A stretch of 64,000 nucleotides of DNA from Ornithinibacillus xuwenensis (lineage in GTDB: Bacteria; Bacillota; Bacilli; Bacillales; Amphibacillaceae): contig NZ_JBDIML010000001.1 in assembly GCF_039614845.1 (NCBI RefSeq), forward strand, positions 744,001-808,000, written 5' to 3'. Of this stretch, positions 17,722-26,564 are shown in pieces. Each line of letters starts with the position of its first letter. The stretch's first letter is position 1. The notes beneath the pieces are model-generated. The model was given only the letters and a program-made list of their open reading frames with translations, made no database searches and had not been told where the DNA came from. Position numbers and translations under genes: made by a program.

Positions 17722-19754
17722 GCTACATTCACCACCCCAACACTTTGTACTTGCACAGTCGGTTCTAGTTCGTTATAAGATAACACAACAACCTGAGGTA
17801 AAAAGCGATCTAGTAATTGTTTTAAATACATGCGTATAGCAGGCGAACATAAAATAATGGCATTTTCTTCCTGTAAGGTTAGTTTTTCCATCTCTTCGTT
17901 AATTGATTTTACAATCATTTGCTGTGAATCTGGGTCTAATGCCAAATAATTGCCATGTTCTGTTTGTTGAATGCTTTCTGCAATCATTTTTTCAACTTTT
18001 CCAGAAACCGTAACAACCTTCAATGATTTATCCGCATTCGCATATTGCTTAGTTATTTGTGAAGAAAGTGCTTGTCTTACATATTCTCCTAAAAGCTCAG
18101 TGTCATTCGTGAGCTTACTAAAATCTGCTAGTGTTTCAAAAATAATTGGTAGGTTACGTACAGATACATTCTCTCTTAACAGTTTAGCTAAAACTTTCTG
18201 AATATCTCCAATGGCTAGTGGTTCTGGTGTAACCTCTTCCACTAAAATTGGATAATTTTCTTTTAGATGATCCACTAGCTCTTTTGTTTCTTGTCTTCCT
18301 AATAATGTGTGAGCTTGGCGTTTGATTACTTCTGTAATATGTGTTGACACAACAGAAGGTGGATCTACTACCGTATAACCTGTTAATTCAGCATCATCTT
18401 TGTTCTCTTCACTTATCCATTTTGCAGGAAGACCAAAGGCAGGTTCTTGCGTCTCGATTCCTTCAATAAAATCATTATCCATATCCGGTGTCATTGCCAA
18501 ATAGTGATCAAGTAATATCTCTCCTGAAGCCACTTCGTTGCCTTTTATCCTTAATCGATATTCATTGGGGTTAAGTTGAATATTATCACGAATCCTTACA
18601 ACTGGAATTACAATTCCAAGCTCTATCGCAAGCTGTCTTCTAATCATAATTACTCGGTCTAATAAATCTCCCCCCTGCTTGGCATCTACTAATGGAATTA
18701 AGGCATACCCAAACTCAAACTCTATAGGATCCATACTGAGTAAGTTGATGACATTTTCTTGTGTCTTCATGGCGGTACCTTCTTCTTGATCATCTACTTC
18801 CTCATTCTTAACTTCTGGAACTTTCTGCTTCTGAAGCATATAATATGCACCAATTGCAAGTATGGCAGCAATTGTAGTTGTTAAGAAAAAGTTAATCGGT
18901 GTCAAGCCTAATAAGAATATTGTACCCGCTGCAATGAATAATAATTTTGGATATTGTAGAAGCTGTGCACTAACATCACTACCAAGATTATTACCTGTTG
19001 CAGAGCTACGTGTTACTACGATACCTGTAGCTGTAGAGATTAATAAAGCAGGTATCTGACTGACTAGTCCATCTCCTACCGTTAAGCGCATAAAGGTATC
19101 AATCGCTTCTTGGAACGACATGTCCATTTGAACCATCCCAATGATTAGTCCAAACATAACATTAATAAGAACGATGATAATACCAGCAATTGCGTCTCCT
19201 TTAACAAACTTACTGGCACCATCCATTGATCCATGAAAATCCGCTTCATTTTCTACTTTTTTACGTCTATCTTTTGCTTCATTTTCTGAGATCAATCCTG
19301 CATTTAAGTCAGCATCTATACTCATTTGTTTACCTGGCATCGCGTCAAGTGAGAATCTCGCTGCTACTTCAGATACACGTTCAGAACCTTTCGTGATAAC
19401 CAGGAAGTTTATAATAACTAAAATTATAAAGACAACAAATCCTACTAACGGATTATCACCAATAACAAAAGAACCAAACGTATCAACTACACCGCCTGCA
19501 TCTGCTTCACTAAGGATACCTCTTGTAGTAGACACATTCAACGCCAGACGAAACAATGTCAATAGTAGTAGTAACGTTGGAAACACTGAAAATTGTAGTG
19601 GTTCCTGGGTGTTCATTGAAACTAATAGTACGATCAATGCGAGTATAATATTAATCAGGATAAAAACACTTAAAAGCCATCCGGGTAGTGGGATGACTAG
19701 CATTATAATAACTAAAATTACTCCAATTAAAACGGACAAATCACGGGCTTTCAT
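17718..19754 (-). CDS. flhA: Flagellar type III export gate protein FlhA
   Basis: Forms the nonameric ring of the export gate. The N-terminal half has about eight membrane helices. Between them the FHIPEP-type cytoplasmic loop is visible: GSERVSEVAARFSLDAMPGKQMSID followed by the NEADFHGSMDGASKFVKGDA region. The C-terminal half (about 340-678) is the cytoplasmic chaperone-substrate docking domain. 678 residues is normal. SD GAGGAG lies seven bases before the ATG. It starts 18 bases after flhB. Confidence 0.98.
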   Translation of the reverse strand: MKARDLSVLIGVILVIIMLVIPLPGWLLSVFILINIILALIVLLVSMNTQEPLQFSVFPTLLLLLTLFRLALNVSTTRGILSEADAGGVVDTFGSFVIGDNPLVGFVVFIILVIINFLVITKGSERVSEVAARFSLDAMPGKQMSIDADLNAGLISENEAKDRRKKVENEADFHGSMDGASKFVKGDAIAGIIIVLINVMFGLIIGMVQMDMSFQEAIDTFMRLTVGDGLVSQIPALLISTATGIVVTRSSATGNNLGSDVSAQLLQYPKLLFIAAGTIFLLGLTPINFFLTTTIAAILAIGAYYMLQKQKVPEVKNEEVDDQEEGTAMKTQENVINLLSMDPIEFEFGYALIPLVDAKQGGDLLDRVIMIRRQLAIELGIVIPVVRIRDNIQLNPNEYRLRIKGNEVASGEILLDHYLAMTPDMDNDFIEGIETQEPAFGLPAKWISEENKDDAELTGYTVVDPPSVVSTHITEVIKRQAHTLLGRQETKELVDHLKENYPILVEEVTPEPLAIGDIQKVLAKLLRENVSVRNLPIIFETLADFSKLTNDTELLGEYVRQALSSQITKQYANADKSLKVVTVSGKVEKMIAESIQQTEHGNYLALDPDSQQMIVKSINEEMEKLTLQEENAIILCSPAIRMYLKQLLDRFLPQVVVLSYNELEPTVQVQSVGVVNVA

Positions 19755-19772
19755 GGATGTCTCTCCTCATTG

Positions 19773-20852
19773 CTAAACTTTTTTCTCCATCCGGTATACA
19801 TATGCAAGTACTTCTGCAACCGCTTGGTAGAATTCTTCAGGGATTACGTCTCCAATCTCAACAGATGAATAAAGTGAACGTGCTAGTGGTCTATTTTCAA
19901 CCGTCATAACATTATTTGCCTTTGCAATTTCTCTGATTTTAAAAGCAATATGGTCCACACCCTTTCCTACTACATAAGGTGCACTTGCTTTATTCTCATC
20001 ATACTTTACTGCAATTGCATAGTGTGTTGGGTTCGTAATGATAACGTCTGCGTTTGGAATCTCACTCATCATACGTCGCATCGAAATCTGACGCTGCTTC
20101 TCTTTAATTTTTGATTTAATTAAAGGATCCCCTTCTGTATTTTTATATTCATCTTTTATATCTTGCTTAGACATTCGCATGTTTTTTTCAAAATCATAGC
20201 GTTGATAAGCATAGTCAAATATAGCTAAGAATAGTAACGCAACAGTTGCACTAATCCCCATTATTAATGTTACTCTTCCGAAAAATGATAGCGCGCTTTC
20301 AGCATTCTTAAATGCCATCATAAGCATATCGTCTTTGAACATCCAAATAATCGTAAATGTTATGGCACCAATGACCACAATCTTCAAGAAAGATTTCAAC
20401 AATTCCACCAATGCTCGTAATGAAAAGATTCTTTTTGCACCTTGTATTGGATCAATCTTTTTCAAATCGAATTTTAGTGGCTCGGTTGTAAATAAAAATC
20501 CAATTTGCATCAAATTGGAAGCAACTCCAGCAATAACAGCAATAAGCATTATTGGTCCAACAATCTTTAGTAGCTCCATACTTCCTTCGAGAAATATTTG
20601 AAACACTGTTTTCTCGGTAAGTTCCCAATTAATATATTCCGTAAACGAATGCTGAAATAAGGCAAGCATATTATCCTTCATAAAGCTTCCAAATACAGCC
20701 ATTAAAATTAAAGCAAATAATAATAAAAATGCCGTATTAACGTCTTGACTTTTAGCTACTTTACCCTTTTTTCGTTCCTCATTCCTCTTTTTAGGAGTTG
20801 CTTTTTCGGTCTTTTCTCCTGCAAAGAATTGCAAATCAAGTTTTAATTGCAA
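19773..20852 (-). CDS. flhB: Flagellar export switch protein FlhB
   Basis: A membrane component of the export gate that changes substrate specificity from hook to filament after autocleavage. It begins with the basic GEKTEKATPKKRNEERKKGKV segment, then four membrane helices (about 40-60, 95-118, 150-172, 190-212). The cytoplasmic domain carries the self-cleavage site N274-P-T-H277. The start is TTG at 20852 with GGAGGT eight bases upstream. It starts two bases after fliR. A second, cleaved-tail-like protein (YlqH, 46786-47070) exists elsewhere in the window. Confidence 0.97.
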   Translation of the reverse strand: MQLKLDLQFFAGEKTEKATPKKRNEERKKGKVAKSQDVNTAFLLLFALILMAVFGSFMKDNMLALFQHSFTEYINWELTEKTVFQIFLEGSMELLKIVGPIMLIAVIAGVASNLMQIGFLFTTEPLKFDLKKIDPIQGAKRIFSLRALVELLKSFLKIVVIGAITFTIIWMFKDDMLMMAFKNAESALSFFGRVTLIMGISATVALLFLAIFDYAYQRYDFEKNMRMSKQDIKDEYKNTEGDPLIKSKIKEKQRQISMRRMMSEIPNADVIITNPTHYAIAVKYDENKASAPYVVGKGVDHIAFKIREIAKANNVMTVENRPLARSLYSSVEIGDVIPEEFYQAVAEVLAYVYRMEKKV

Positions 20853-20854
20853 GA

Positions 20855-21634
20855 TTAAGCACCTCCAAATAGCTGCATAAGTCCTTGAATTACTTCAAAC
20901 ATCGTATTAAACAAATTACGTACAAGAACCATGTACAGACTTAAGAAAACAAAAATAGCAGCAAAACTAACCAAAATTTTAAGTGGTAAACCTACAACAA
21001 AAACATTAAGTTGTGGTACAGTTTTTGAAATAATTCCTAGTGCAACATCCACTAAGAACAAACATCCGACAATTGGTATGGATATTTGGAAAGCTATGAG
21101 AAACATAGTATTAAACGCCTCAATAACAAAATCAGCAATATTACCATCATGAAAAGGAATAAAGGCATCAATTGGAATAAAACGATAACTATTAAAGATT
21201 CCATCTATTAATAAATGATGGCCATCAACCGATAATAAGAATAATAAGGCAAGAATATAAAAATACTGTCCTGTCAATGGACTCTGGGCCCCGGTTTGTG
21301 GATCCATTACATTAGCAATGGCAAAACCCATCTGGAAGTCAATAAATCCCCCAGCTACCTGTACAGCAGAGATAATAATATAGCCGATAAGTCCAATGAA
21401 TATTCCAACAAGTGCTTCTTTCGCAATTAGAAAGAAATACAACTCATCAATTACAATTGCTGAAGCATCTACCGTATAAAACATGATAAAAGCTAAGAAG
21501 AAACTTAAACCAATTCGAAACGGAAGTGGAATTGTTCGATACGATAGTAATGGCATCGTGACAAAAAAACCTAACACTCGAACTAAGATTAACAGAAAGA
21601 TTGGAAAGCTATTGATGTTAATTAAATCAAGCAT
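20855..21634 (-). CDS. fliR: Flagellar export gate protein FliR
   Basis: A polytopic membrane protein of the FliP5-Q4-R1 core of the export gate. It is 259 residues, strongly hydrophobic, with six or so helices. The family signature region GGFIDFQMGFAIANVMDPQ is present near residue 90-110, followed by a PLTGQYFY segment. It starts three bases after fliQ and ends two bases before flhB, so the fliP-Q-R-flhB set is tightly packed. Confidence 0.96.
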   Translation of the reverse strand: MLDLININSFPIFLLILVRVLGFFVTMPLLSYRTIPLPFRIGLSFFLAFIMFYTVDASAIVIDELYFFLIAKEALVGIFIGLIGYIIISAVQVAGGFIDFQMGFAIANVMDPQTGAQSPLTGQYFYILALLFLLSVDGHHLLIDGIFNSYRFIPIDAFIPFHDGNIADFVIEAFNTMFLIAFQISIPIVGCLFLVDVALGIISKTVPQLNVFVVGLPLKILVSFAAIFVFLSLYMVLVRNLFNTMFEVIQGLMQLFGGA

Positions 21635-21637
21635 GAG

Positions 21638-21907
21638 TTAACCTACAAATCGATTCAGATTTTGAAATAAGTCAACTGTAAATTCCATAATAGTTGATAG
21701 CATCCACGGCCCGAAGAATAATAATCCTACCAATACTGCCACGATTTTTGGAATAAAGGCAAGGGTCTGTTCTTGAATCTGAGTGGTTGCTTGAAAAATA
21801 CTAACAAGTAATCCAACTGCCAGTGCTAGAATAAGCAGCGGACCTGTAACAAGTAGCACCGTATATATTCCTTTTTCTGCTAAAGACAATACAAATTCAC
21901 TACTCAA
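21638..21907 (-). CDS. fliQ: Flagellar export gate protein FliQ
   Basis: An 89-residue two-helix membrane protein of the export gate core. The conserved turn IFQATTQIQEQTLAFIPKI between the two hydrophobic segments is the family signature. The start is TTG at 21907, preceded by GGAGGGGG. It lies 34 bases after fliP and three before fliR. Confidence 0.96.
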   Translation of the reverse strand: MSSEFVLSLAEKGIYTVLLVTGPLLILALAVGLLVSIFQATTQIQEQTLAFIPKIVAVLVGLLFFGPWMLSTIMEFTVDLFQNLNRFVG

Positions 21908-21941
21908 CGTTTAACCCCCTCCTTTAAATCCTTCATTAACA

Positions 21942-22607
21942 TTAAAATCCGGCAAGTAAGGAATGTGTGATTAAATACCAACCGTCCACCATTACGAAGA
22001 GCAATATCTTGAATGGAAGTGAAATCATAACTGGTGGTAACATCATCATCCCCATAGACATTAATATACTTGCAACTGCCATATCAATGATTAAGAATGG
22101 AATAAAAATCATGAAGCCCATTTGAAATGCTGTTTTTAATTCACTGATTGCAAAAGCAGGTACTAATGCTGTTAATGGTACATCATTTATACTTTCGGGT
22201 GCCTCAATTTCTGCATAATTTAGAAATAACGCTAAATCTTTTTGCCTTGTATGGTTTGCCATAAAATTCTTAACTGGTTCACTTGCTCGGTCATAAGCTT
22301 CATCAAGCGTAATTTCTTCGTTGAACAAAGGTTGTAAACCTTGTTCGTACACTTCATTAAAAGTTGGAGCCATAATGAAAAATGTTAAAAATAACGCCAG
22401 TCCTATGAGCACTTGATTCGGCGGCATTTGCTGCGTAGCAAGCGATGTTCGAACAAATGATAATACGATGATAATTCTCGTAAAGCTTGTCATTAATATT
22501 AATATCCCCGGTGCAAGCGAGAAGACCGTAAGGAGTATAATTAGTTTTACAGATGTCGAAACGTTTGTAGGATCTGAACTAGAAAACATATCGATAAATT
22601 CATTCAT
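21942..22607 (-). CDS. fliP: Flagellar export gate protein FliP
   Basis: Forms the pentameric pore of the flagellar type III secretion gate. Membrane helices lie at about 18-45, 55-80, 155-185 and 195-215. Signature segments FSLAPGILILMTSFTRIIIVLSF (helix one) and GMMMLPPVMISLPFKI (C-terminal) are present, and the loop between is periplasmic. There is no obvious signal peptide, as in B. subtilis. The first eight bases overlap the end of fliO. Confidence 0.97.
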   Translation of the reverse strand: MNEFIDMFSSSDPTNVSTSVKLIILLTVFSLAPGILILMTSFTRIIIVLSFVRTSLATQQMPPNQVLIGLALFLTFFIMAPTFNEVYEQGLQPLFNEEITLDEAYDRASEPVKNFMANHTRQKDLALFLNYAEIEAPESINDVPLTALVPAFAISELKTAFQMGFMIFIPFLIIDMAVASILMSMGMMMLPPVMISLPFKILLFVMVDGWYLITHSLLAGF

Positions 22608-23307
22608 GATTATCTTCCTTCTCGGTATGTCTATTCATTAGATTTTTTCTGTTTTGCTTTAATTTTTCTAGTTCGTTTGAAAAAAGTTGTTTAAAATCAT
22701 GACCTGACTTCTTTGATTTCGTGGATGATTGTTCTCTATTTTGTCGGAATATATTTAGAATGTTTCCAGCCGTGAAGTTAGTTTGTTCTTCATTACTTTT
22801 AAGAATCTCTTCCTTCATTGCTTCATCTGTTATTTCCTCAAGCAACTGAACATTTTCTCCAACTCCGATCATGTAAAGCTTACTGCCCACTCTCACAATC
22901 TGAATTGATTTACTGGGACCTACAGCTATTCCACCTAGGTTTTCTAATGTCTTTACTTGATTAAACAACTTATTTCGTTTGTTTAGAAATTTTAACAACA
23001 AATAAATCAGAGCAAGTATTAAGAGTAAAGCAAAAACCATTCTGATTAAATCAAATGCTAATCCACCGTTATCTGATTCCGGTTCAACCTGAGGAGTATC
23101 CTCTTGATTAGGAATAGACACTTGGCCATCTTCATCTGAATTGGTATCAGGAGAATCAGATTTTTGTTCCTCTGATACGTCTGTGTTTTCATCCCACATG
23201 TCACTGACTTTATCTCCATCTGCATATACATCTGAAGGGGAACTTATTAGAAGTAAAAACAGACCAAGAAGTATCCCCAAACCAAATTTTTTACTCAAGT
23301 TACTCAC
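22600..23307 (-). CDS. fliO: Flagellar biosynthesis protein FliO (FliZ in older Bacillus naming)
   Basis: An assembly scaffold for the FliP-FliR complex. The N-terminus looks like a signal peptide (LGILLGLFLLLISSPSDVYA). An acidic extracytoplasmic linker follows (about 30-80), then a membrane helix (about 85-108, FDLIRMVFALLLILALIYLL) and a cytoplasmic SH3-like FliO domain (VGPSKSIQIVRVGSKLYMIGVG), ending in a basic tail. The start is uncertain. A GTG at 23307 and a TTG at 23298 both follow the cheY stop closely with poor SDs. A GTG at 23349 lies inside cheY without an SD and was rejected. Confidence 0.88.
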   Translation of the reverse strand: MSNLSKKFGLGILLGLFLLLISSPSDVYADGDKVSDMWDENTDVSEEQKSDSPDTNSDEDGQVSIPNQEDTPQVEPESDNGGLAFDLIRMVFALLLILALIYLLLKFLNKRNKLFNQVKTLENLGGIAVGPSKSIQIVRVGSKLYMIGVGENVQLLEEITDEAMKEEILKSNEEQTNFTAGNILNIFRQNREQSSTKSKKSGHDFKQLFSNELEKLKQNRKNLMNRHTEKEDNHE

Positions 23308-23314
23308 TCGTTTC

Positions 23315-23677
23315 TTAATCCAATGCCTTTTGAATAGCTTCAATAACACGATCTGCTTGGAAAGGTTTTACGATAAAGTCTTTTGCACCGGCTTGAATTG
23401 CATCAATTACCATTGCTTGTTGTCCCATTGCAGAACACATAATTACTTTAGCACTTGGGTTAATTTCCTTAATTTTTTTCAAAGCAGTTAATCCATCCAT
23501 TTCTGGCATTGTAATATCCATTGTTACTAAATCAGGCGTATGTTCTTTATATAGCTCCACTGCTTGAGCGCCATCTTGCGCTTCCCCAACTACATCAAAC
23601 CCGTTTTTAGATAGGATATCCTTAATCATCATTCGCATAAATGCGGCGTCATCTACAATTAAGATTCGTTTGCTCAT
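23315..23677 (-). CDS. cheY: Chemotaxis response regulator CheY
   Basis: A single receiver domain of 120 residues. The acidic pocket D9/D10, phospho-acceptor D54 (VTMDITMPEMDG), the switch Thr/Ser (MCSAMGQQ) and the conserved Lys (DFIVKPFQ) are all present. When phosphorylated by CheA it binds FliM and FliY at the motor; in B. subtilis this promotes counter-clockwise rotation. It lies between fliY and fliO as in B. subtilis, with SD AGGAGG. Confidence 0.98.
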   Translation of the reverse strand: MSKRILIVDDAAFMRMMIKDILSKNGFDVVGEAQDGAQAVELYKEHTPDLVTMDITMPEMDGLTALKKIKEINPSAKVIMCSAMGQQAMVIDAIQAGAKDFIVKPFQADRVIEAIQKALD

Positions 23678-23698
23678 GTAAAATTCCTCCTAGTATGT

Positions 23699-24862
23699 TT
23701 ATTTCAGCTTCATTAATCGGTCCGATTGACTGATAATATCAGTGACACGAACTCCAAAGTTTTCGTCGATTACAACTACTTCCCCTTGAGCAATTAATTT
23801 ATTATTTACTAATATATCAACTGGTTCCCCAGCTAATTTGTCCAACTCAATAATAGAACCGGATGTTAGATCAAGAATGTCTTTCACTGTTCGTTTGGTA
23901 CGGCCAAGTTCTACTGTCACCTTTAAAGGTATATCTAATAGCATATCTAAATTTCTTTGTTGACTAGTAGTAGGAGCTGATTGCTCAAAACTTGAAAATT
24001 CAGCTTGTTGAACATTTGAATTATTATTTACTGCTGGATTACCTAAGAATTGTGCTTCATTTCGACCACTCATGATACCCTCATTTACTTGAGCCATAGC
24101 TTGAGGTGCAGTATTTGCTGCTCCATACATTGTATTACTCTCAACCTGTTCAACAGCTACTGCTGATTCTGCTTGACTCACTTGATCTTCTTTTAGTAAA
24201 TCTTCTACCAATTGCTTCGCAAATTTTACTGGCATTAATTGCATAATATTTGAATCAATTAATGTACCCACTTTCAACTGAAACGATACTTTTACAAAGA
24301 CATCTTCCTGATCATTCGATTCGTCTGATACATCAGATTGTGAAATTGAGGGTGGCGATATATCAACACGTTTATCAAATACAGTTGACATGCTAGTTGC
24401 TGCAGCCCCCATCATTTGATTCATTGCTTCTTGTACCGCACTTAAATGGATTTCATTTAATTCCTCAAACGGACCCTCACCATTACCTCCAAGCATAACA
24501 TCCGAAATAATTTGAGCATCCTCTGCCTTAATTACAAGAACATTACTACCAGAAAATCCTTCAACATATTTCACCTGAACACTTACATGTTCAAATTGAA
24601 ACGAATCTTCTATTTGACTTCGATGAATTACTGAAACCGTAGGAGTTGTTATTTCAACCTTTTGGTTCAATAGCGTTGAAAGCGTAGTTGCAGAGCTTCC
24701 AAATGATATATTGCCTATTTCACCTAGCGCATCGATTTCGATATTGGTAAGATATTCGCTGCTGTCTACATTTTCGCTTGTCTCTGAATCTTCCTCATCT
24801 TCAGCACCCACATTAAGTAGTGCATCTATTTCATCTTGGGAAAGCATTCCATCATTCATCAT
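23699..24862 (-). CDS. fliY: Flagellar switch protein and CheY-P phosphatase FliY
   Basis: A Gram-positive switch protein that replaces FliN and also dephosphorylates CheY-P at the motor. The N-terminal LSQDEIDALL peptide binds CheY-P. Two CheC-like phosphatase helices follow: EIDALGEIGNISFGSSATTL and LSAVQEAMNQMMGAAATSM. After a polar, low-complexity linker (about 235-300) comes a FliN domain (about 305-387, with VTVELGRTKRTVKDIL). 387 residues is close to the B. subtilis 378. It overlaps fliM by four bases (ATGA). Confidence 0.97.
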   Translation of the reverse strand: MMNDGMLSQDEIDALLNVGAEDEEDSETSENVDSSEYLTNIEIDALGEIGNISFGSSATTLSTLLNQKVEITTPTVSVIHRSQIEDSFQFEHVSVQVKYVEGFSGSNVLVIKAEDAQIISDVMLGGNGEGPFEELNEIHLSAVQEAMNQMMGAAATSMSTVFDKRVDISPPSISQSDVSDESNDQEDVFVKVSFQLKVGTLIDSNIMQLMPVKFAKQLVEDLLKEDQVSQAESAVAVEQVESNTMYGAANTAPQAMAQVNEGIMSGRNEAQFLGNPAVNNNSNVQQAEFSSFEQSAPTTSQQRNLDMLLDIPLKVTVELGRTKRTVKDILDLTSGSIIELDKLAGEPVDILVNNKLIAQGEVVVIDENFGVRVTDIISQSDRLMKLK

Positions 24863-25851
24863 TCTTCAACCCCTCCCTTTATTTCTTCCAACACCTGTAC
24901 AGATAATTTATTTTTAAATTTACCAGGTTGTACGTGGAATTTAGGTTCATCATTTATTTTCAATATTAACGGCTGGTCAATTGATTGATTTAATGCAAAT
25001 ACATCTTTGGACTTCAAGTTCAACAATTGTTGCATACTAATCGTAGTTTCTCCAAGAATTGCTTTTGCATCAACGGAAACATTTTTAAGATTTTTGGAAA
25101 GCTTATCCACTGCTGCAGGATCAGGCTTTTTAGTCTCATTTTGCATCCAGTATTGAACGGAAAGCTTTGAAATAATTGGCTCTAAAACAATATGTGGTAT
25201 ACATATATTTATCATTCCACTAACTTCGCCAATTGCCGTATTCAACGATACGACCACAACCGTTTCATTTGGTGAAACCAATTGCAAAAATTGCGGATTA
25301 ATTTCTAAATCTTCCAGAAGTGGTTCAGTCTCAATTAGGGATGACCATGCTTCTTTTAAACTAATTGTTGCCTTATCAAACAACTGTGTGATGAGAATGG
25401 TTTCAATCTCCGTTAGATTATCAATTTTATTAACAGAATCCCCTTTTCCACCTAGTAAGCGATCAAGCATCCCATAAGCAATATTAGGATTTACTTCCAT
25501 AATAATTTTCCCATCCAGTGGTTCCACATTATAAAGATTTAATACAGTGACTTTAGGGATAGAACGTATAAATTCCTCATATGGTATTTGATCGACCGAT
25601 GCAACGGTAATGTTGACATACGTTCTTAGTTGTGATGAAAATAAGGTTGTCAATAACCGTGCAAAATTCTCATGAATTCTACCGATACTTCGGATTTGAT
25701 CCTTAGAAAATCGTAATGCACGCTTGAAATCATAAACACGGACCTTTTTCTCTTTTTCTTCTTTTTTCAGTTCTTCTGCGTCCATATCACCAGTTGTTAA
25801 TGCTGATAGAAGGGCATCAATTTCATTTTGCGAAAGAACTTCCTCTGCCAA
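24859..25851 (-). CDS. fliM: Flagellar motor switch protein FliM
   Basis: A C-ring protein that binds CheY-P and sets rotation direction. The N-terminal LSQNEIDALLSAL motif is the CheY-P docking peptide. The middle CheC-like domain (about 45-235) includes PKVTVLNLYNVEPLDGK, and the C-terminal FliN-like domain lies at about 245-330. The start is TTG at 25851 with SD GGAGGTGA. 330 residues matches the family. It lies 32 bases after fliL. Confidence 0.97.
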   Translation of the reverse strand: MAEEVLSQNEIDALLSALTTGDMDAEELKKEEKEKKVRVYDFKRALRFSKDQIRSIGRIHENFARLLTTLFSSQLRTYVNITVASVDQIPYEEFIRSIPKVTVLNLYNVEPLDGKIIMEVNPNIAYGMLDRLLGGKGDSVNKIDNLTEIETILITQLFDKATISLKEAWSSLIETEPLLEDLEINPQFLQLVSPNETVVVVSLNTAIGEVSGMINICIPHIVLEPIISKLSVQYWMQNETKKPDPAAVDKLSKNLKNVSVDAKAILGETTISMQQLLNLKSKDVFALNQSIDQPLILKINDEPKFHVQPGKFKNKLSVQVLEEIKGGVEE

Positions 25852-25883
25852 AGATACTCACCTCCATATCGGAGTATTGTTTT

Positions 25884-26306
25884 CTACTGTAATATTTTAC
25901 TTATTGTATAGACATCTTCTATCTTGCCTTCAGACATTACCTCATTAAGTTGAACTTTTAGAACATCTTCTACATCTGTAAGGCCTGTTTTAAATGATTC
26001 TTCATCCATTTTTGCTAGTTCTTTGATTATGACATTGCGAACTTGAAACTCACGCTTTTCAATTTCTTCTTTCGCATGCTTACTATCTGTCACAATTTGA
26101 AATTGGATACGTACAAAACTTCCATCACTAAGGTCAGTCGTTACTTCAGGAGTTTGATAAGAGTACTCAACGATTTCATCAATCGATTTTTCTTCTTCAG
26201 CATGATCTTTTTTATCTAATACATTTAGAAAAATGATTGCTGCTGCTGCACCAATTACAATGATAATTACTAACGAGATAAGCATGGTTTTTACTAATTT
26301 ACTCAC
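25884..26306 (-). CDS. fliL: Flagellar basal body-associated protein FliL
   Basis: A single-pass membrane protein near the stator that supports torque and motility. It has one N-terminal membrane helix (about 6-28) and a conserved extracytoplasmic stomatin-like domain with the FVRIQFQIVTDS strand and a REFQVRNVIIKELA helix. The GTG at 26306 has AGGTGG nine bases upstream and gives 140 residues, the B. subtilis length. The upstream start at 26324 would extend into swrD without an SD. It overlaps the swrD 3' end by eight bases. Confidence 0.94.
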   Translation of the reverse strand: MSKLVKTMLISLVIIIVIGAAAAIIFLNVLDKKDHAEEEKSIDEIVEYSYQTPEVTTDLSDGSFVRIQFQIVTDSKHAKEEIEKREFQVRNVIIKELAKMDEESFKTGLTDVEDVLKVQLNEVMSEGKIEDVYTISKILQ

Positions 26307-26517
26307 TTGTCTTTCCCACCTCACTTAGCGATTGAATAATTCCAATTCGTTGATAATAAGAAGTAATAAGTTCAACTACTGTTTCCTCAGTCTCTTTCAC
26401 AACAAATTTTTTGCCATTTATTAATGTAATTGTTGTATCTGGAAAGGATTGAATCTGCTCAATCATGAACGCATTTAATGTGAATTGCTCACCATTTAAT
26501 CGTTTAAGTTTTATCAT
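26299..26517 (-). CDS. swrD: SwrD/FlbD-family flagellar protein
   Basis: A small cytoplasmic protein; the B. subtilis orthologue (YlzI/SwrD) raises flagellar torque needed for swarming. The family core is clear: MIKLKRLNGEQFTLN, IEQIQSFPDTTITLINGKKFVV and a helical tail. I give the family start, the ATG at 26517 (72 residues). However, the only good SD (AAGGAGG) sits six bases before a GTG at 26550 that would add 11 residues, and a 10-bp hairpin covers the stretch between. Either start is possible. It lies between flgE and fliL, the B. subtilis position. Confidence 0.88.
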   Translation of the reverse strand: MIKLKRLNGEQFTLNAFMIEQIQSFPDTTITLINGKKFVVKETEETVVELITSYYQRIGIIQSLSEVGKTSE

Positions 26518-26527
26518 GTTATTGGAA

Positions 26528-26553
26528 GAAGTGTCCGAATAACCGGACACTTC
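26528..26553 (-). promoter_or_regulatory. Perfect 10-bp hairpin at the swrD translation start
   Basis: Arms 26528-26537 and 26544-26553 (GAAGTGTCCG type) are perfectly complementary around a six-base loop. The hairpin lies between the AAGGAGG ribosome binding site and the ATG at 26517, and includes the alternative GTG at 26550-26548. There is no T-run, so it is not a terminator. It could hide the GTG or bring the SD close to the ATG. Confidence 0.7.
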
Positions 26554-26564
26554 CTACCTCCTTA

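Noticed and set aside
23299..23349. Longer N-terminus for fliO starting at the GTG at 23349
   Set aside because: It lies inside cheY, has no SD, and puts 14-17 basic residues before a good signal peptide.
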